Position numbers and translations under genes: made by a program
Assembly (NCBI GenBank): GCA_021018815.1
Contig: JAITYX010000004.1
Coordinates: 1,923,501 to 1,987,500, forward strand
DNA from: Talinum fruticosum
Lineage: Eukaryota > Streptophyta > Magnoliopsida > Caryophyllales > Talinaceae
DNA length: 64,000 nt
Direction: 5' to 3'
Notes under the pieces: generated by a model
What the model was told of the DNA's origin: nothing
Database searches by the model: none
What the model saw: only the letters and a program-made list of their open reading frames with translations
Part shown: piece after piece, positions 29,149-42,390 of the stretch
Position numbering within the stretch: the first letter of the stretch is position 1
Layout: each line of letters starts with the position of its first letter

Positions 29149-32100
29149 ATGCAGTTTCAACTAATGGAGCGTGTTGTGGGGTTGACGCAGCCAATGCCTG
29201 TGCCCACAAAGCTTGGGGTTTCATCAGCTCAATTCATCATTAGAAGATCAATTCCATGCATGTTGAGGGATGTTCCTAGACACAATGTGCTAGTGGCTCA
29301 AGCTCAACAGGTTTCCCTTTGCATTCATTGGACCTAGTGCAGCAATTTTGTTTTAAGTTTTAGGTTTCTTTGTCTGTTCCGCTATCTGACAACTAAGAAA
29401 GTCACCTTGTCAAAAATTTTCAGAAGTAGATTCTAAAGGCTAAGCAAAATACATTCCTAAATTAAATACTTCTTTTCCCATGGGATAGTATTCAGTCAAG
29501 GCTTTTAAAACTCAGGTTCCAACTGGAAGCAACCTCTGTACAATTCAGAGGTAAGGCTTTGTATGATTGAGCCGCTCGGTCTATTGATTTGGTTTGGTTT
29601 GGTTTTAGTTAACGTTATGTCATATGACTTTGTAGATAAGGCTTTGATATATGTTGTTAACAAAAGGTTAGTCTTTATAAATTTCTTCAAAGAAGAAGGG
29701 AATGATTTTTACATTACTTGATAGCTAATTCATGTAGTGATTTCCTCTAGTTTGTCCAATATGTCTAGAGAACAATTGCCGCTACAAAATGCTGTATTAA
29801 TTTACCAGTAGTAATGCAAGGGAATGCCATGCCTAATTCTTCTCTTCTTTTGAGGCCTTTTGCTCTTTGAGATTTCAGATGGAGCAAGTAGATGCTTCAA
29901 AATAATTGCTTTTACAGTTTGACTCCAGGGATGCTTCTGCTACAATTCCAATAATCAGCGATTCTGAAAAGAATCCACTTCAAGTTAAGGAATTGGAGGT
30001 AGGGAAGTTACAAGAGGAAGTAGTTGCTAGCCAAGGTATAACGATTAGAAGACGGCCACCAACAGGCCCCCTTTGCACTATGTTGGCCCTTTTGAGTTTC
30101 GTATACAAAATGATGGGAATACTCCTCGAAACATTTTGGAAGAAATCATATGGAATAAGGATGTAGAAGTTTCACAGGTATGCTAGAGTCCCTAGTCCTT
30201 AACCCATATGCTCTCCACAGTCATTTTGACATTAGCTCTTGATTTGTGTTGTCATCCTTTGAAGCAGGTTTTTTTTTGACTTTTTGATTTTGACTTTTTG
30301 ATTTTGACTTTTTATGTTCGGTTGCCTTGGTGATCGGTAGCGGAAAGAAAGAAGACCACTTTTTACATTGAAGAAAGCCCTTGACAATGCTCCTCCTACG
30401 AGGGATTTCATTGGCTCTCTAAAAGAAGCATACGAGCGGACAAGATTGCCTGGTTTGATTGCCGAGGTTAAAAAGCTTCACCAAGTAGAGGTGTCCTTAG
30501 AGAGGACTTTAACCCGGTATGCTCCAAAAAAATTGAAAATTGAAAATTGAAATCAGTTCAGTTATGGAATAAATATCTTTCTTCCGTATACTGAGAGACC
30601 AATTAAGTTGTGCCGTTCCTTGCTATGAGCTAAGTTGGGTTTGCCTATGCGTGATGTGGGGTTTTCTCCACTTTTTTATGTTTTGTTCTCTTTTCTTTTT
30701 TGTTGTATACTGTTAGTTTCAATTTGAAATATCTTCTATTGAGTTCTTTTGCTATATGATAATTGACTGAATATTTCAAACATGTGTTCCAAGTATTATT
30801 TGGTTTCTTCTGTAGTAAGGCTGCCTTTAATGGAGTAGGTAGTTAATGAGAGCGTCTTGTGTAACTCTCAGTCCTTCCATGCAGGTAGAAATAGCGAAAG
30901 CTTATGAGAAAGGTGGAGCCGCTTGTCTCAGTGTTCTGACAGATGAGAAGTATTTTCAGGTACCTTCGGGTTTCTAATCTGGGCTTTGTACTTCTTAGCG
31001 ATACTGTTTTATTTCTTGTTCTATTGGACCAACCTCTTTGTGTGGCGGAGTAAGATTATTTTGTACCACTGTACGTTGCCTTCTCGAACTCTATACTGTC
31101 ATGTGTGTGATGCTATTGCTTACTAATTTCTTCTTAACATTGTGGGTGAAGGGAAGTTTTGAGAACCTGGAGGCTATACGCAATGCGGGAGTGAAGGTTG
31201 GCCCTTGAATGATTCCCCTGAATTATTTAATCCTGGAATTCCAGTTCCCTAATCTGCTAAATCGACAATGTAATTATCTGACAAGAGTTTCTTAAATGCA
31301 GTGTCCTCTACTATGCAAAGAGTTTATCATAGATGCTTGGCAAATATACTATGCTCGAGTTAAAGGAGCAGATGCTGTTCTTTTGATTGCTGGTGTTCTG
31401 CCTGATCTTGACATTAAATACATGACCAAGATATGCAAGATATTGGGACTAACTGCCCTAGTTGAGGTAAGTTTGTAGTGACCTTGGTTTCTGTAGTTTC
31501 TAGGTTCTTTCATCTCCCCCCTTTTTTAAGATGAAGTACTTGCTCGATTTTGCTGGTTGTTTGGGTGTGAAATGCTCGTCCCTCAATCCAGCATTCGCTA
31601 GACACACTGCTGATGTTGTTCCTCTATTTGAATTCATGGGTGCAAACTGAGCTCACATTAGTTTTCACTTTTCAGATGTAGAGATTGACTTTTAGTTTAA
31701 GACAGTGACTAATCTAGTTGTGGATTCAGAAATGCTGTATGATCCCTCTGGATATTTTTCTTCACAATCTTGTTCTTGCCTAAGTCTCCAAAGTCCAAAA
31801 CAACATAGCTATGATGGAACAGCATAGCATAGCCATTGGAAATCCTCCCCCGGGATGATCTGCTTAGTCGTTTCAGATGACCTGCATGCTCTGATCCCAA
31901 TCCAAAGCCTCAATTAGTATGACTAAATCCCGAACTACATTTCCCATATTAATATTCCCTAATCGGCTATCCAGAATCTTAGTAGTCATACTCATATCTG
32001 AAACTTTATCTAATTAACCTCCAGCGGTCCTATCTACATTTAAAGCCTAAATCAGGGGAGTTATAATCTCCACCGTAGGTAGAAGAACTTGCTTTTCTTT

Positions 32101-32997
32101 GAATTTAAATGAAGCAGAATGTGCTTCATTTCTCATAACTTGGATATTCAATACGTTTTCTTTTCTGTATTCTATGTTAGGTGCATAATGCAAGGGAAAT
32201 GGATCGCGTGCTTGGAATTGAAGGGATTGAATTGGTGGGAATCAATAATCGTGACCTTGGTAAGACTTCTTTACACCTAATAGAATACCCATCAAAATCT
32301 GTTTCTTGTGTAATTCATCATTTATCTGGACTAGGGTCACTTTTGTCATGACAAAGGAGTTAATGTTTCTTGATCCTATCGACAGAAACGTTCAATGTTG
32401 ACATTGGTAATACAAAGAAACTTCTTGACGCGAGACGCTTAGAAATTATACGTGAAAAAGGCATCACTGTGAGTTCCCCCTTCCCATCACGCCCTTATGC
32501 TTGGCTATCTTTTCCTCATTTGAATGGAAGTTTCTCTTATTAATAGGAAATATTACTTTTTCTTTCACCTGCGCTAATAAGCTATTTCCCCTCTCCTCCC
32601 GACATTTCTTGTATATTCAGGTGGTTGGCGAGTCTGGATTGTTCACCCCTGCTGATATTGCTTTTGTGCAAGACGCTGGTGTCAAGGCGGTGAGTCCAAC
32701 AAAAGTCGTCATCCCCCCTCTTTGTCTAGATGAGAAACTACACCCCAGAAAACAAATCCTACAAACGTAAATAGTTGCATATTCGACTAATGCAGTGCAG
32801 CATTACCGTGACTTCCTGCTCTAAAAACAAGCTTGTTACTTTTGCGCAGTGCATTTACAGGTTACCTTTTAATTTTCATGTGATATTTGATAATATATAA
32901 ACCCTTTTTTCAGGTCTTGGTGGGGGAGTCCCTCGTAAAACAAGATGATCCTGCCAAGGGAATAGCCAGTCTTTTTGGTAAAGACATTTCCACATGA
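29149..32997 (+). CDS. IGPS: Indole-3-glycerol-phosphate synthase, plastid, two frame breaks
   Basis: Ten coding exons: 29149-29310, 29918-30177, 30341-30516, 30885-30959, 31152-31196, 31302-31466, 32181-32259, 32386-32468, 32621-32689 and 32914-32997. They sum to 1198 nt; allowing for two lost bases, 399 aa. The enzyme closes the anthranilate-derived CdRP ring to indole-3-glycerol phosphate in plastid tryptophan synthesis. An N-terminal transit-like segment of about 55 residues precedes a TIM barrel: IAEVKK(A)[78 protein letters not shown] and VLVGESLVK. The Lys of LCKEF and the Glu/Asn/Ser of LVEVH, GINN and GESG are the known active-site positions. One base is missing from the C5 run at 30067-30071 and one from the A5 run at 30470-30474; the second splits the catalytic EVKKASPS motif. 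An alternative start is the Met at 29164. Confidence 0.94.
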
Positions 32998-35005
32998 ACC
33001 ATAAATTGTACAGCTCGCAGTAAACTCGTAATATTTGTACTTTTACACCTTGTAGCTGGCCATTCTTTTAATTATCGGATGCTTAATCATGCATCCGCAC
33101 CTGTTGTATAATTGTATAAATTTACGAAATCAGCATTTGATATAAACAAAATGATGCGTACAAGGTGTAAGGTTGTGTTCATCTGGATTGCATCAAGCCC
33201 TACCTCGGTAGGATCTACAGTAGGAGTTGAATCAACAGCAGTGCAAATGTCAAGCTGAAAAAAGGATTGCGGTCACAATAGATAGTTAACAACCAATGTA
33301 CGCCCTCAAAAGAGAGCAGCTTATCAACATAAACGCCATTTCCATTCCAAAACTAATGTAAGAAAATCGTCATCTACCCAAAGAAACGACTGTTTTCTTG
33401 CGCCCATAATAATAATTATCTAAAAGAGAATAGATAACATCTTAGAATCGACATTTTTGTTTGTAAAGACAAGATTGCCTAGATATAGATTTCCCCATGT
33501 CCTATGTAGATGGATGGAAGGAAAACACATAGAAGATAGGGGATCATTCAGAACCGTCCTAAATCTAGCCCGTGTCCGGCACTCCAGGTTTGATTTAAAT
33601 TTTGTTGAGCATAACAGAAAACTGATGAAGTGAAAAGTATCAACCACACGGTTAGATTTCAAGTTTTTGGGCGAAAAAATTATTAGGAGGCAAGGTGAAA
33701 ACAATACTGCGAGTAGGTTTCCCTTTCAGCAAAACAAAATTTCAACAACAAAGCCAGCTGAGATGAGCTGAACTGACAAACACTTGCATTTTTTGGCAGA
33801 AAATTTTTCAGATTTTGAGGCTTCACTTGCAAAAGACAAAAGTGTACCTCCCATTTCTTTGGTACTTGTCTTTTTTTTTTTTTTTTTCCTCTTATTTGCT
33901 TATTCTTTCTGTTTAGAGCCTCTCTTCTGCCTTTCTGCCCCCCCAAAAAAAGAATTTCCATGAATTAAAATTTGTTTTGGACCCTTAATTTATCAAATAT
34001 ATAAATGGGTATGTAGAAATATAAGTTACATGGGGAAAAAAAAAACAAAGGGTTTACAATAATTTTGGTTTAGGCCTAAAGTGTTAAGAAGTCACATCCA
34101 GTACAATTTTTGAGTAATCCTAATTCAGGTCATCAACAATTTAAAAAAACTTAGGTTTTATAATGAAAGATTTTGTAAAAGTTTTGGGCAAATTTACTGT
34201 TGAATGTGTCCTTGCATGTATTTATAAGAGATGAGCTTCATTCGAACTAACTCGAGCTAAACTCATATAGGTTGAACCTAATGAGTCCACGGCTAGAGCA
34301 TAAGCTTGTAACGCCAAATACTCGAGCGTTAATTTTTCTAGGATCATACTTACCAACTCATTCGCTCTTTTAAGGGCGTTTTCCCCCAAACTATCGTACC
34401 CCAATTTAACTATTTAAGATCGATGATAACATAAAAATGCATAGTATTGATGTGTTGAAGCATTATCTCCAAAATTACATAAGTTAGTCTGGGTGCAGTA
34501 ATGCTATAAATGATTATAGCAACTTTTCAACTCATATTAATATTATGGTGATATAATATATGAGTGACTGAATTTAATTGGTTAAGGGTTTTTTTATAAA
34601 AAAATATATATTTATAGAGCAAGTTGATTCAATTATTATTCACCAATTATTGAACCCTGCCTCCTTCAGCAAGACTCCAAACTGCTCTTTCAACCCAAAA
34701 AAAAAAAAAAAAAAGAGAGAGATTTATGAAGCCATGAGAAATATCATGGGGGGTAAACTCTGGAATTTGCAATAATTTTTTTTTTGAGCTCAAAAAATAG
34801 TGTTGTTACATATCATAACTATGAAGCAGACAATGTACTAGCTAACGTATTTTGCAGAACCTAGTTATTACAGTTACAACGGTAAAATTATTGGTCTAGG
34901 TAATTTTTCAGGTTCAATATTTTACTAAAACTAAGCATAGTTATATGATTATTTTACATGGAATTTGAATTTATTTTTTAGTTTTATGTTATATATATAC
35001 ACTTT
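32998..35005. other. IGPS downstream region, no gene seen
   Basis: A/T-rich sequence with poly-T (33871-33888) and poly-A (34698-34714) runs. Short open frames on both strands lack any family motif. A stretch near 34225-34400 has AACTCGAGC/CTCGAGCG motifs, a common worn repeat signature, but I cannot classify it. Confidence 0.5.
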
Positions 35006-35009
35006 TTTT

Positions 35010-36600
35010 TTTATAGAAAGAGCAATTTTATTAATAAAAAGTCATACGTCATCTACAAAGATAATTCTCTAATAAGAATAAATCTAAAACAACAAAATAG
35101 ATCTCTATTTCGAAAAAGCTAATGGTAAATATACTTCCGCTTGCCTCCATACTTGTAACATCAATCTGGCCACAAACCGTGTTCTTCGACTTCAATATGT
35201 CTTTCGCGAACATCGGTGAACTATTGTATAAATTTATAAAATAGATCTTTGTGTGATATAATAGATCTAATACGAAGGAAATATCACTTTGATGGAGTCA
35301 TATGAAATTCCATTGTTAAATCATTCTCAATCAAAATCAATGAAACTAATTGATAAAAATATCAAAAATATACTATCCAATCAAATTAACAATTCTAATA
35401 AAACTTACACGTATTGGCAAGAGAAATAACTCACACAAAGGCGAGAAATAAGACTCTCAAAAGAAAGAGAGAAACCCTAACTCTCACAAAAAGGAAAGAA
35501 ACACTAACTCTCACAAGAAGTAGGGCTGAGCATGACCGGGTACCCGGTCCAATTTCTGGAACCGGTCCCGGTCGCGGTTGGAACCGGGTCCAGGAAATGG
35601 GAACCGGTCCCGGTCCCGCTCGACCGGTTCCAAATTTTTAGAACCGTGCACGGAACCGGTCGGGACCGGTTCAGAACCGGTACCGGTGCACATATTCTTT
35701 CCCAAATTTTTTTTTTTGATGAAATATTCTATCCCAATTTGCTTGAATTGAAGGTTTCGAGTGTTCCAATCCAACAACTTGAAGGTTTCAGGTGTTCCAA
35801 TCCAACAACTTGAAGAGTAAACCGAGAAAGAGATTGGAAACGAGAGAGACAGAGAGACAGAGAGGGGGCGACATTGCGAGAGATCGAGAAATGGAGGGAG
35901 AATCTTACCGTTGCTAGCATGAAAACAGCGAGACCGATGAGAGTGGCGGCGACGAGAGTGGCGGCGATGAGTACAAGAGCAGAGAGAGGCGATGAGAGAG
36001 AGATGAAGGCCCGAGAGAGAGAGAGAGAGAGAGAGGTGGGGTGGGTATGAGTGAGAGGGAGCGGAGGGTTGGATGACTACAAGAGCGAGAGGGAGGCGAT
36101 GAGAGAGCCATGAAGGCCCGAGAGAGAGAGAGAGGTGGGGTGGGGTGGGTATGAGAGAGAGAGAGAGGTGGGGTGGGGTGGGTATGAGAGAGAGAGAGCG
36201 GAGGGAGGCGCCGAGTGAGAGAGAGGAGAGCACCGAGCAAGGTCTGCTGCCTAGGGTTTGCAAGCTTTAGATTATATATTAACAAACTTTTTTTTTTTAA
36301 TGAAAAGGGGACCGGGACCGGGTAACGGGACCGGGACCGGTTCCACAACAGCTGGACCCAGAACCGGACCCGGTTACAACCGGGTCCTAATTTTGGAACC
36401 GGTCCGGTCCCGGTTCCGGACCGGACCGGTACCTGTGTTTTTGCTCACCCCGACAAGAAGGAGAGAAACCAAACTCTCACAAAAAGGAGAAAAGCCCTAA
36501 CTCTCATATGAAATAGAGAAACCCCAAATTCTCACAAAAAGAGAGAAAATTTATTGGAAAGAAAATAACAATACCTTTGGATCTTGATTCGATCGAAGAA
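35010..36600 (-). repeat. Dispersed retroposon-like repeat, copy A (split by hAT)
   Basis: This sequence, minus the hAT insert at 35521-36452, recurs at 50868-51420. On the minus strand it ends TTAATAAAATTGCTC then CTATA and a poly-A run, resembling the tail of the LINE remnant at 21600-21650. That suggests a 3' retroposon end. The far part has spaced units of the form AACTCTCACAAAAAGGAGAGAAA. I see no intact protein. Confidence 0.7.
35521..36452. mobile_element. hAT-superfamily non-autonomous element with 8-bp TSD
   Basis: The element is flanked by exact ACAAGAAG copies at 35513-35520 and 36453-36460, the 8-bp target duplication typical of hAT. Its ends are TAGGGCTGAGCA and, inverted, CGGGGTGAGCA. 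Both subterminal regions of about 150 bp are dense in (A)CCGGTCCCGGT-type repeats in opposing orientation and could fold into a large hairpin. The centre is a (GA)n-rich block (about 35840-36235) and an A/T block. No transposase is encoded. The long open frames here are by-products of the repeats. The paralogous uninterrupted repeat at 51328-51345 shows the pre-insertion state. Confidence 0.88.
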
Positions 36601-38184
36601 ATTGAGTAAAAGGGGCTTACCACAAGTTGAAACAAGACCAAGTAGCAGCCCCAACAATCTAGAAAAGTGAAAAGAATACGAGATACACAATTAGGTTTTA
36701 GAGAGGAGGAAGGGAGAGAATAAGAAAAAGAAGGATTTTATATTATGTAAAAGTTTAATGATTTAATCGGACTTATACGAGCCGAAATAAGATCGATCAA
36801 AGTAGAGAGGAATTCATTGTGAGAAAAGGAATATATAGATATATATATTATCTAATTATATTTGTGCTTATTATTTTTCCTAAAGATATAAGTCCTAAAA
36901 ATCAATTTATATATCTATATTCTATCAAAAAATTACACATCTGTGTGAATTTCCTTTTACAAAATTTTACCTCAAAATAATGGAAATTTCATTTGATAAA
37001 TTTGAACTATGGCATATTTTATTTCATCTTAAATTTTCAAATTTTTTTCACAAGATAACCTCCTAATTTTGTGTATAGATATGACGGGAACAATATAGCC
37101 GTGACATGCTAATTTTGACCTATTAAAGTTAAAATAACATCGCATATTCTGAAATTACCCTTATATATACTTGAGAAACTTTAAAGTTCAACTCTTTCAT
37201 TCTCTTTTTCTCTCCACTCCTCTGCTTCCTTTGAACTCGAATTGAATCCTTGTATCAATTTAACAATTTCAAAAGTAGTGGAGATAAATATCTTGATTAA
37301 TGACTTTGATTAGTAATTAACATGCCCATGACAAATTAATATTGTTTGAATATGTTAAAAAACTAGTGTTATACCATTATGATGCAAAGACTTTAGTTAT
37401 TTTTAATTTTAACTTTATTAATGTAAATAAATAAATAAAATATATAGTTTTAAAATACATCATAATTTTATAACAATATAATTTTTATTATTTATATAAT
37501 TTTTATTTTTTACTTTTATATCATTTATTTACTTTTTAAAATTTTCTAATATGTGAGACTTTTTCTTTTTATTTTTGATAGGCACATGAAATATCTTTTA
37601 ATATTAATTAATTTAGCAACAATTATATGACATTCTTACTAATTACTTTATACATATGCAAATAAAAAGTCATTTGTTTTATTTAACTGTAGTATTGTAT
37701 TAATTTAATTACATATGTGTTACACATATAATCATATGATTTTGTTTTGAACCAATACTTATACATTGATTATTTCTAACTTTTATAAATTATAAAAAAG
37801 TATACTAATGCATGTATAGAACTCGTAATGTTTGAATGTGAACAAATTAGTTTTTGGATCAATATAATTATTTAATTTATGGTACACAATTTCATACAAA
37901 TTAATTATCTAAAACATAATTAAATGTGCACCTTACATAAGCACTATATTTATGAAACAATTCCACATATGCATCTTATGTGTCACTCATATAGAACTTC
38001 TACCCAACTTTTAATGTATATATATATATGATATGATATGATCGATATGATATGATATAATAGAACCATTTGAAAAAAAGTTTAAGTTAAGATCGGATAA
38101 AATCGGTCATAATTCAGGGTCGTCAAATAAAATCTTTTCAAAAATAATATATAATAAAGTGATTAATTCACAACTTATTAACTT
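36601..38184. other. Gene-free A/T-rich interval
   Basis: Very A/T-rich with short ATATG-type repeats near 38015-38062. I see nothing coding on either strand. Confidence 0.55.
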
Positions 38185-38395
38185 GTTCGAACTTACATAC
38201 AAAATGCACATAAATAGAAATATAAAAAGAAACGAACATAAACAAACATAAAAGAGTAGAAACTAACATAAACAAACATAAACGAATAGAAATGAGTTGT
38301 TAAATAAGAAACGAACGAACAAATAAGCAAACATAAATAAACATAAACAAACATAAAACATAAATAGATTCTGTTTTTAATGTAAAGTCGAACAA
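38185..38395 (-). repeat. TTATGTTCGT-type low-complexity element, copy 2
   Basis: On the plus strand it runs GTTCGAACTTACATAC, then many ACATAAACAAACATAAACGAA-type units, then CTGTTTTTAATGTAAAGTCGAAC. The two ends are loosely inverted (GTTCGA.CTTACAT against GTTCGACTTTACAT). It is the reverse-orientation relative of 16573-16793. Confidence 0.65.
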
Positions 38396-40612
38396 GAACT
38401 AAATAATTCAGATTGCTTATTAAAGGCGGACTCTAGATCATGACATGACATAACATTATACTAAACAAAAAAAAAAGCCACTAGGTTTAATTTAATCTCA
38501 AATACTTAAGTTGAAGAATCTTACCATATCTTTGCCATATAGGTCTAAAAGTATATATAAGGCATCATTATTCCCAAATTTTAACATGATTATGATTATA
38601 TTCTACATTATAGCTTTGCAACTTTTAACCCAAAAAGAAAAAATAAATACAAATTTTCCATAAGTAGTTGGTTGCTTTGACCAGGGTTTTCTTTTAAAAT
38701 ACTTTGAGGTGGAGAGGCCACTCACTAATTATACCTATTTTCTTTTTTTATATATAATACTTATTATTTTCAACTTTATGTTCTCCCAAAAAAAAAAAAA
38801 AAAAACCAACTTTATGTTTCCACTCATAACTTGACCCTTTTTTTTCTTTATCAAATAAAAGGGGACAATTAGGCACCATAATCATATCTAATGACATCAT
38901 AAAATCCTTCAAACTAAAAAAAAAATAAAAAAAAAATATATTTTGTGGGTCTATATATTTACTTTAATTAGCAAAAGTTAGAAAATGACCACTTTAAGAT
39001 TCTTGCCTATTGTTTCCTCTTTGGAATCAGATGATTGATTTAAAAACGATTTAATTAATCAAAAATCTGTCACCAATTATTAACAAAATTATTGCACGAT
39101 TGTCCACTTTCAAAATTTTTTTTCTTTTTGTCCTTATTTATTTATTATTTTTTTCTTGCTCCCTCTTCGATTGATGATCGACATCCATTCATATATACCT
39201 GTCATTTTGTTAAACTACATCAACGTGATCATAGATGTCACCATTATTCCAAGTAGATAGAATACCAATCCAAATTCATATCTAGGAGGAGAGTTATGAC
39301 CCGCTAACAAAAGTCCGGGTTCGAGGTTAAAATTGGGTTTAAGAAATCGGTCCTCAGATTAAATTTTTTATTTAATATCCGATATTTTTCGGGTTAACAA
39401 TTCGGACAAATCTAAATTCGAGATAAAATCAAGTTTGAACAACGAAATAGGAAAATCTTATATTCGAATTTAAAATTCGGACAAAAAAATATGACCCGAC
39501 CCGATTTTTTTTAGGAGGCGAGTTCATCTTGTTGTATAGTAGACCCATTGGATCGGTCCCGATTTGGTCTTCGGTAGTTATGTTTTACCTCCCGCCTATC
39601 ACGTGGGCTCAAGTTAAGGGTATCCGACTGTAATGAGGGTTTGGGTTGAAAGAGGTTTGGACCCTCTCACCTAACTTATTGGCCCTTTATAGTAAGGATA
39701 ACCCGAGGTTATCCTTAGGAACAGGGTGAGGATCGGGGGTATGTTAATCCATATGAGGGTCGGGTAGAGTTAGGATCGGGTGTATGTATGTAGAGGTTAT
39801 TCATATTTTTCACAAAAAAGGACGGTATTTCTGAAGATAATTAATTGATTAAATGCTTGATTTAGCTTTTATAAGCGTAAACTAAAATAATAAACTGGTT
39901 GCTTAAGATTTGAAGAGATCTCAGTCATCTCACTGCTCATCAATCATTAGATATTTATCGCTTTTTAATTAACCTCCGCGCATATAATTAATTAGCTCGA
40001 AAAGAATGATTAGCTGATTAATTAAATCAAAACCAAACTTCAGAGGCAATTAACTACTTATCTAAATCATAATTAATAATTGATTAACACGTGATTAATG
40101 TATGTAACTTTCACAATCCTATAAAATAAAGTCTTAATTTTGATTTACGTCAAGAGTGTGGATCAACATTTTACATTTTGATTCATTATTGATTACCCAC
40201 ATAAGATAGTTAAAAGGTGATGCAATGTTCAACTTATAAGATAATCTTGTTTAATTAAGTTTATCATAGATTAATTATAAATTAATGATACTAGTCAGGG
40301 TCATAGTTAAAAGATTTCCAACAATTGTCGCTAAAAATTTAGTTTGAATCTCATCTTTATAAGTTATTGCATCTACTTGATCAAAAATAATAATAATTAT
40401 TATTATTGAATCGCCTAAAAAGAAAATAATGCAATACTTAATTAATTATTTAACTTTATCCATCAAATTATATGTCACACTATAATTTTTTAGAAACCTA
40501 AGTTAACATTTTCTTTGTATTTAAAAACAACGGAGTAGAGCCATCCATACCATAAATTCAACTTTTGGAGGTGCTATATTCATCCAAATGGAGCAGACTA
40601 TGACAACGAACA
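38396..40612. other. Gene-free interval with a GGGTCGGG-rich patch
   Basis: No gene is evident. Between 39290 and 39800 the base composition rises, and short motifs such as CCCGACCCGA, GGATCGGT and GGTCGGGT recur. They look like a decayed repeat, but I could not find paired ends. Confidence 0.5.
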
Positions 40613-40712
40613 TGTTCGAACTTACATAAATAAAAACGAATATAAAAGAGTATGAAAAAGATAAACGAATGTAAAACATAAATAAATTTTGTTTTTCATG
40701 TAAAGTCGAACG
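40613..40712 (-). repeat. TTATGTTCGT-type element, copy 3 (short)
   Basis: It has the same two ends as copy 2 (TGTTCGAACTTACATAAATA and TTTTCATGTAAAGTCGAAC), but only about 60 bp of repeat units lies between them. This length variation with fixed ends supports a real element boundary. Confidence 0.65.
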
Positions 40713-41714
40713 AGATATAATAACGTATTTTAATATTAATATACTTAGTGTGTCATATTTTTGTACTTTCACCCGGCCAAAGGGAGAATAATATTGATGG
40801 AGAGTACATACATATATATAGGCATATTATTACAAACACTATTTTTGTTAAATTAGTAATATGCTTTGAATGCCAGGTAGATTAAGGCCGGCCATGTTTG
40901 TCGACATTAGTGGCATAAAATATCTACTTTAATTTAGTGTGTTTTTCATAAAATAATGGCTATATAACTGTTTGCTCAAGTAATTTAAAAAATCTGTTTG
41001 ACAAATTTAACTGTTAAGTTTATTGATTAATATTAATTAACATAAAATATATGAATTAAATATTTTTTCAACAAGTAGAAAATTAATAGAGAGTACTTTG
41101 AATTGAATATTATTATAATATTTATTTGATTAGTATTCTAATATGGTCAAAATATAAATATAAAATACTTTTGTTGGAAAATATCTAATGTAAGTTGGTT
41201 CGATTAGGGATTTTTTTTTTCTTATAAATGATAAATGAATTAAGCTCTGAATAAATTTTTTTGAGGTTTTTTTGTAAAAAAATAATTAAAAAAAGTGTAG
41301 AGCTTTCAAGAGAGTTGAGCCATCCTTTTCAAAACTTATTCATAGGCATTAATCTACATATAGGAGGGTCCCTGGCTAGAAGCCAAGAAAAAGTCTCTAT
41401 GTATATGTGGATCTCACGGCCTTGCCCAACACTTAATCCATGAAAAAAATGAAAATCTCATTTCATTCCACACCAACAATTTTGGATTCAAAAATTCTGA
41501 ATATGGGTGATCCAGGCTAGTTTAAATTTTATTAATTTTATTAGTATATTAATTCTTTGTATATGTATTCTTTAACTAGTATAATAATTTAAATAACATT
41601 TTCCAAGTAGCATTTATAAAAAGTTAATATTAGCTTCTGACATTAGAATTTCACTTCTTCTTTTTTTTTTTTCTTAAAATGTTAGCTTCTTAAAATCTTG
41701 TTCCATTTATCTAT

Positions 41715-41865
41715 AAGGATGTAGGGAGATACAACGAGTTATAAACAAAGTTGTAAGAAGTTATAAAATAGTTGTAAAATTAGTTATAAAAAGTTAGTAG
41801 AATCTGTAAAAAGTCGTGGAAGTTTATAAAATTTTAAGTTAAAATTAAATAGAATAGGACCTTAG
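41715..41865 (-). repeat. TTACAACTTCTTATAAC-type element, copy 2
   Basis: Plus-strand units GAGTTATAAACAAAGTTGTAAGAAG and TTATAAAAAGTT are repeated and end TAAGTTAAAATTAAATAGAA then TAGGACCTTA. It is a reverse-orientation relative of 16805-16990. Confidence 0.62.
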
Positions 41866-41873
41866 GGTGTATT

Positions 41874-42082
41874 TGGTTGGAGAAAAATCCTTTTTTTCCA
41901 AAAAATGTTTCTTTAAATTTTCGGTGTTTGGAAAAAAGATTGTAGAAAATAATTTTAAGGAAAAATACTTTCCTATTTTAAACATGGTAAGCTATATTTT
42001 TCATAGCTAACTAAGTACGTGTGAACTCAGTTGGACGTACACCTTACTCTTACTTTTCTCTGTCAATTTTGTGTTCTTCTCA

Positions 42083-42125
<43 letters not shown>

Positions 42126-42390
42126 CTCGGCCTCCCCTTCATCAGACTCATCTCCGGCAACAACCGCCGCGTCCAGGCGGCACCATAACCAGCAAGCAGC
42201 ATCACCAATCCATCGGCCATGGCCACACTCAATATGATGATAAAGAACCCTCCATATCTCAATTTCTCACTGCTCTAAACCACATCAATCTTTCCTCAAC
42301 ACCGATCTCCTCCGCCAGTGCCTTGCTCTCTCCCCTTTGTGGATTACATAATCATTTCATCTCATTACAATTGAATTATTAACTGAACAT
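41874..42390 (+). other. Harbinger-like terminus plus TC-rich leader-like segment
   Basis: TTA followed by GGGTGTATTTGGTTGG at 41874 resembles a PIF/Harbinger terminus next to its 3-bp target. The following G/T-poor AAAA-rich block, a (CT)n tract at 42083-42122 and a GC-rich segment (42123-42330) repeat the layout seen at 61753-62190. The GC-rich part has short open frames but no recognisable protein; a Met frame near 42221 closes after about 20 codons. It could also be the 5' end of an unrecognised host gene. Confidence 0.35.

Noticed and set aside
34225..34400. CTCGAGC-rich patch as a possible palindromic element
   Set aside because: There are only a few imperfect motifs, with no paired ends or target duplication.
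35511..36348. 250- and 144-codon minus-strand open frames rich in Ser/Leu/Pro
   Set aside because: They are translations of the CCGGT motifs and (GA)n tracts inside the hAT element, with repeating dipeptides in several frames at once.
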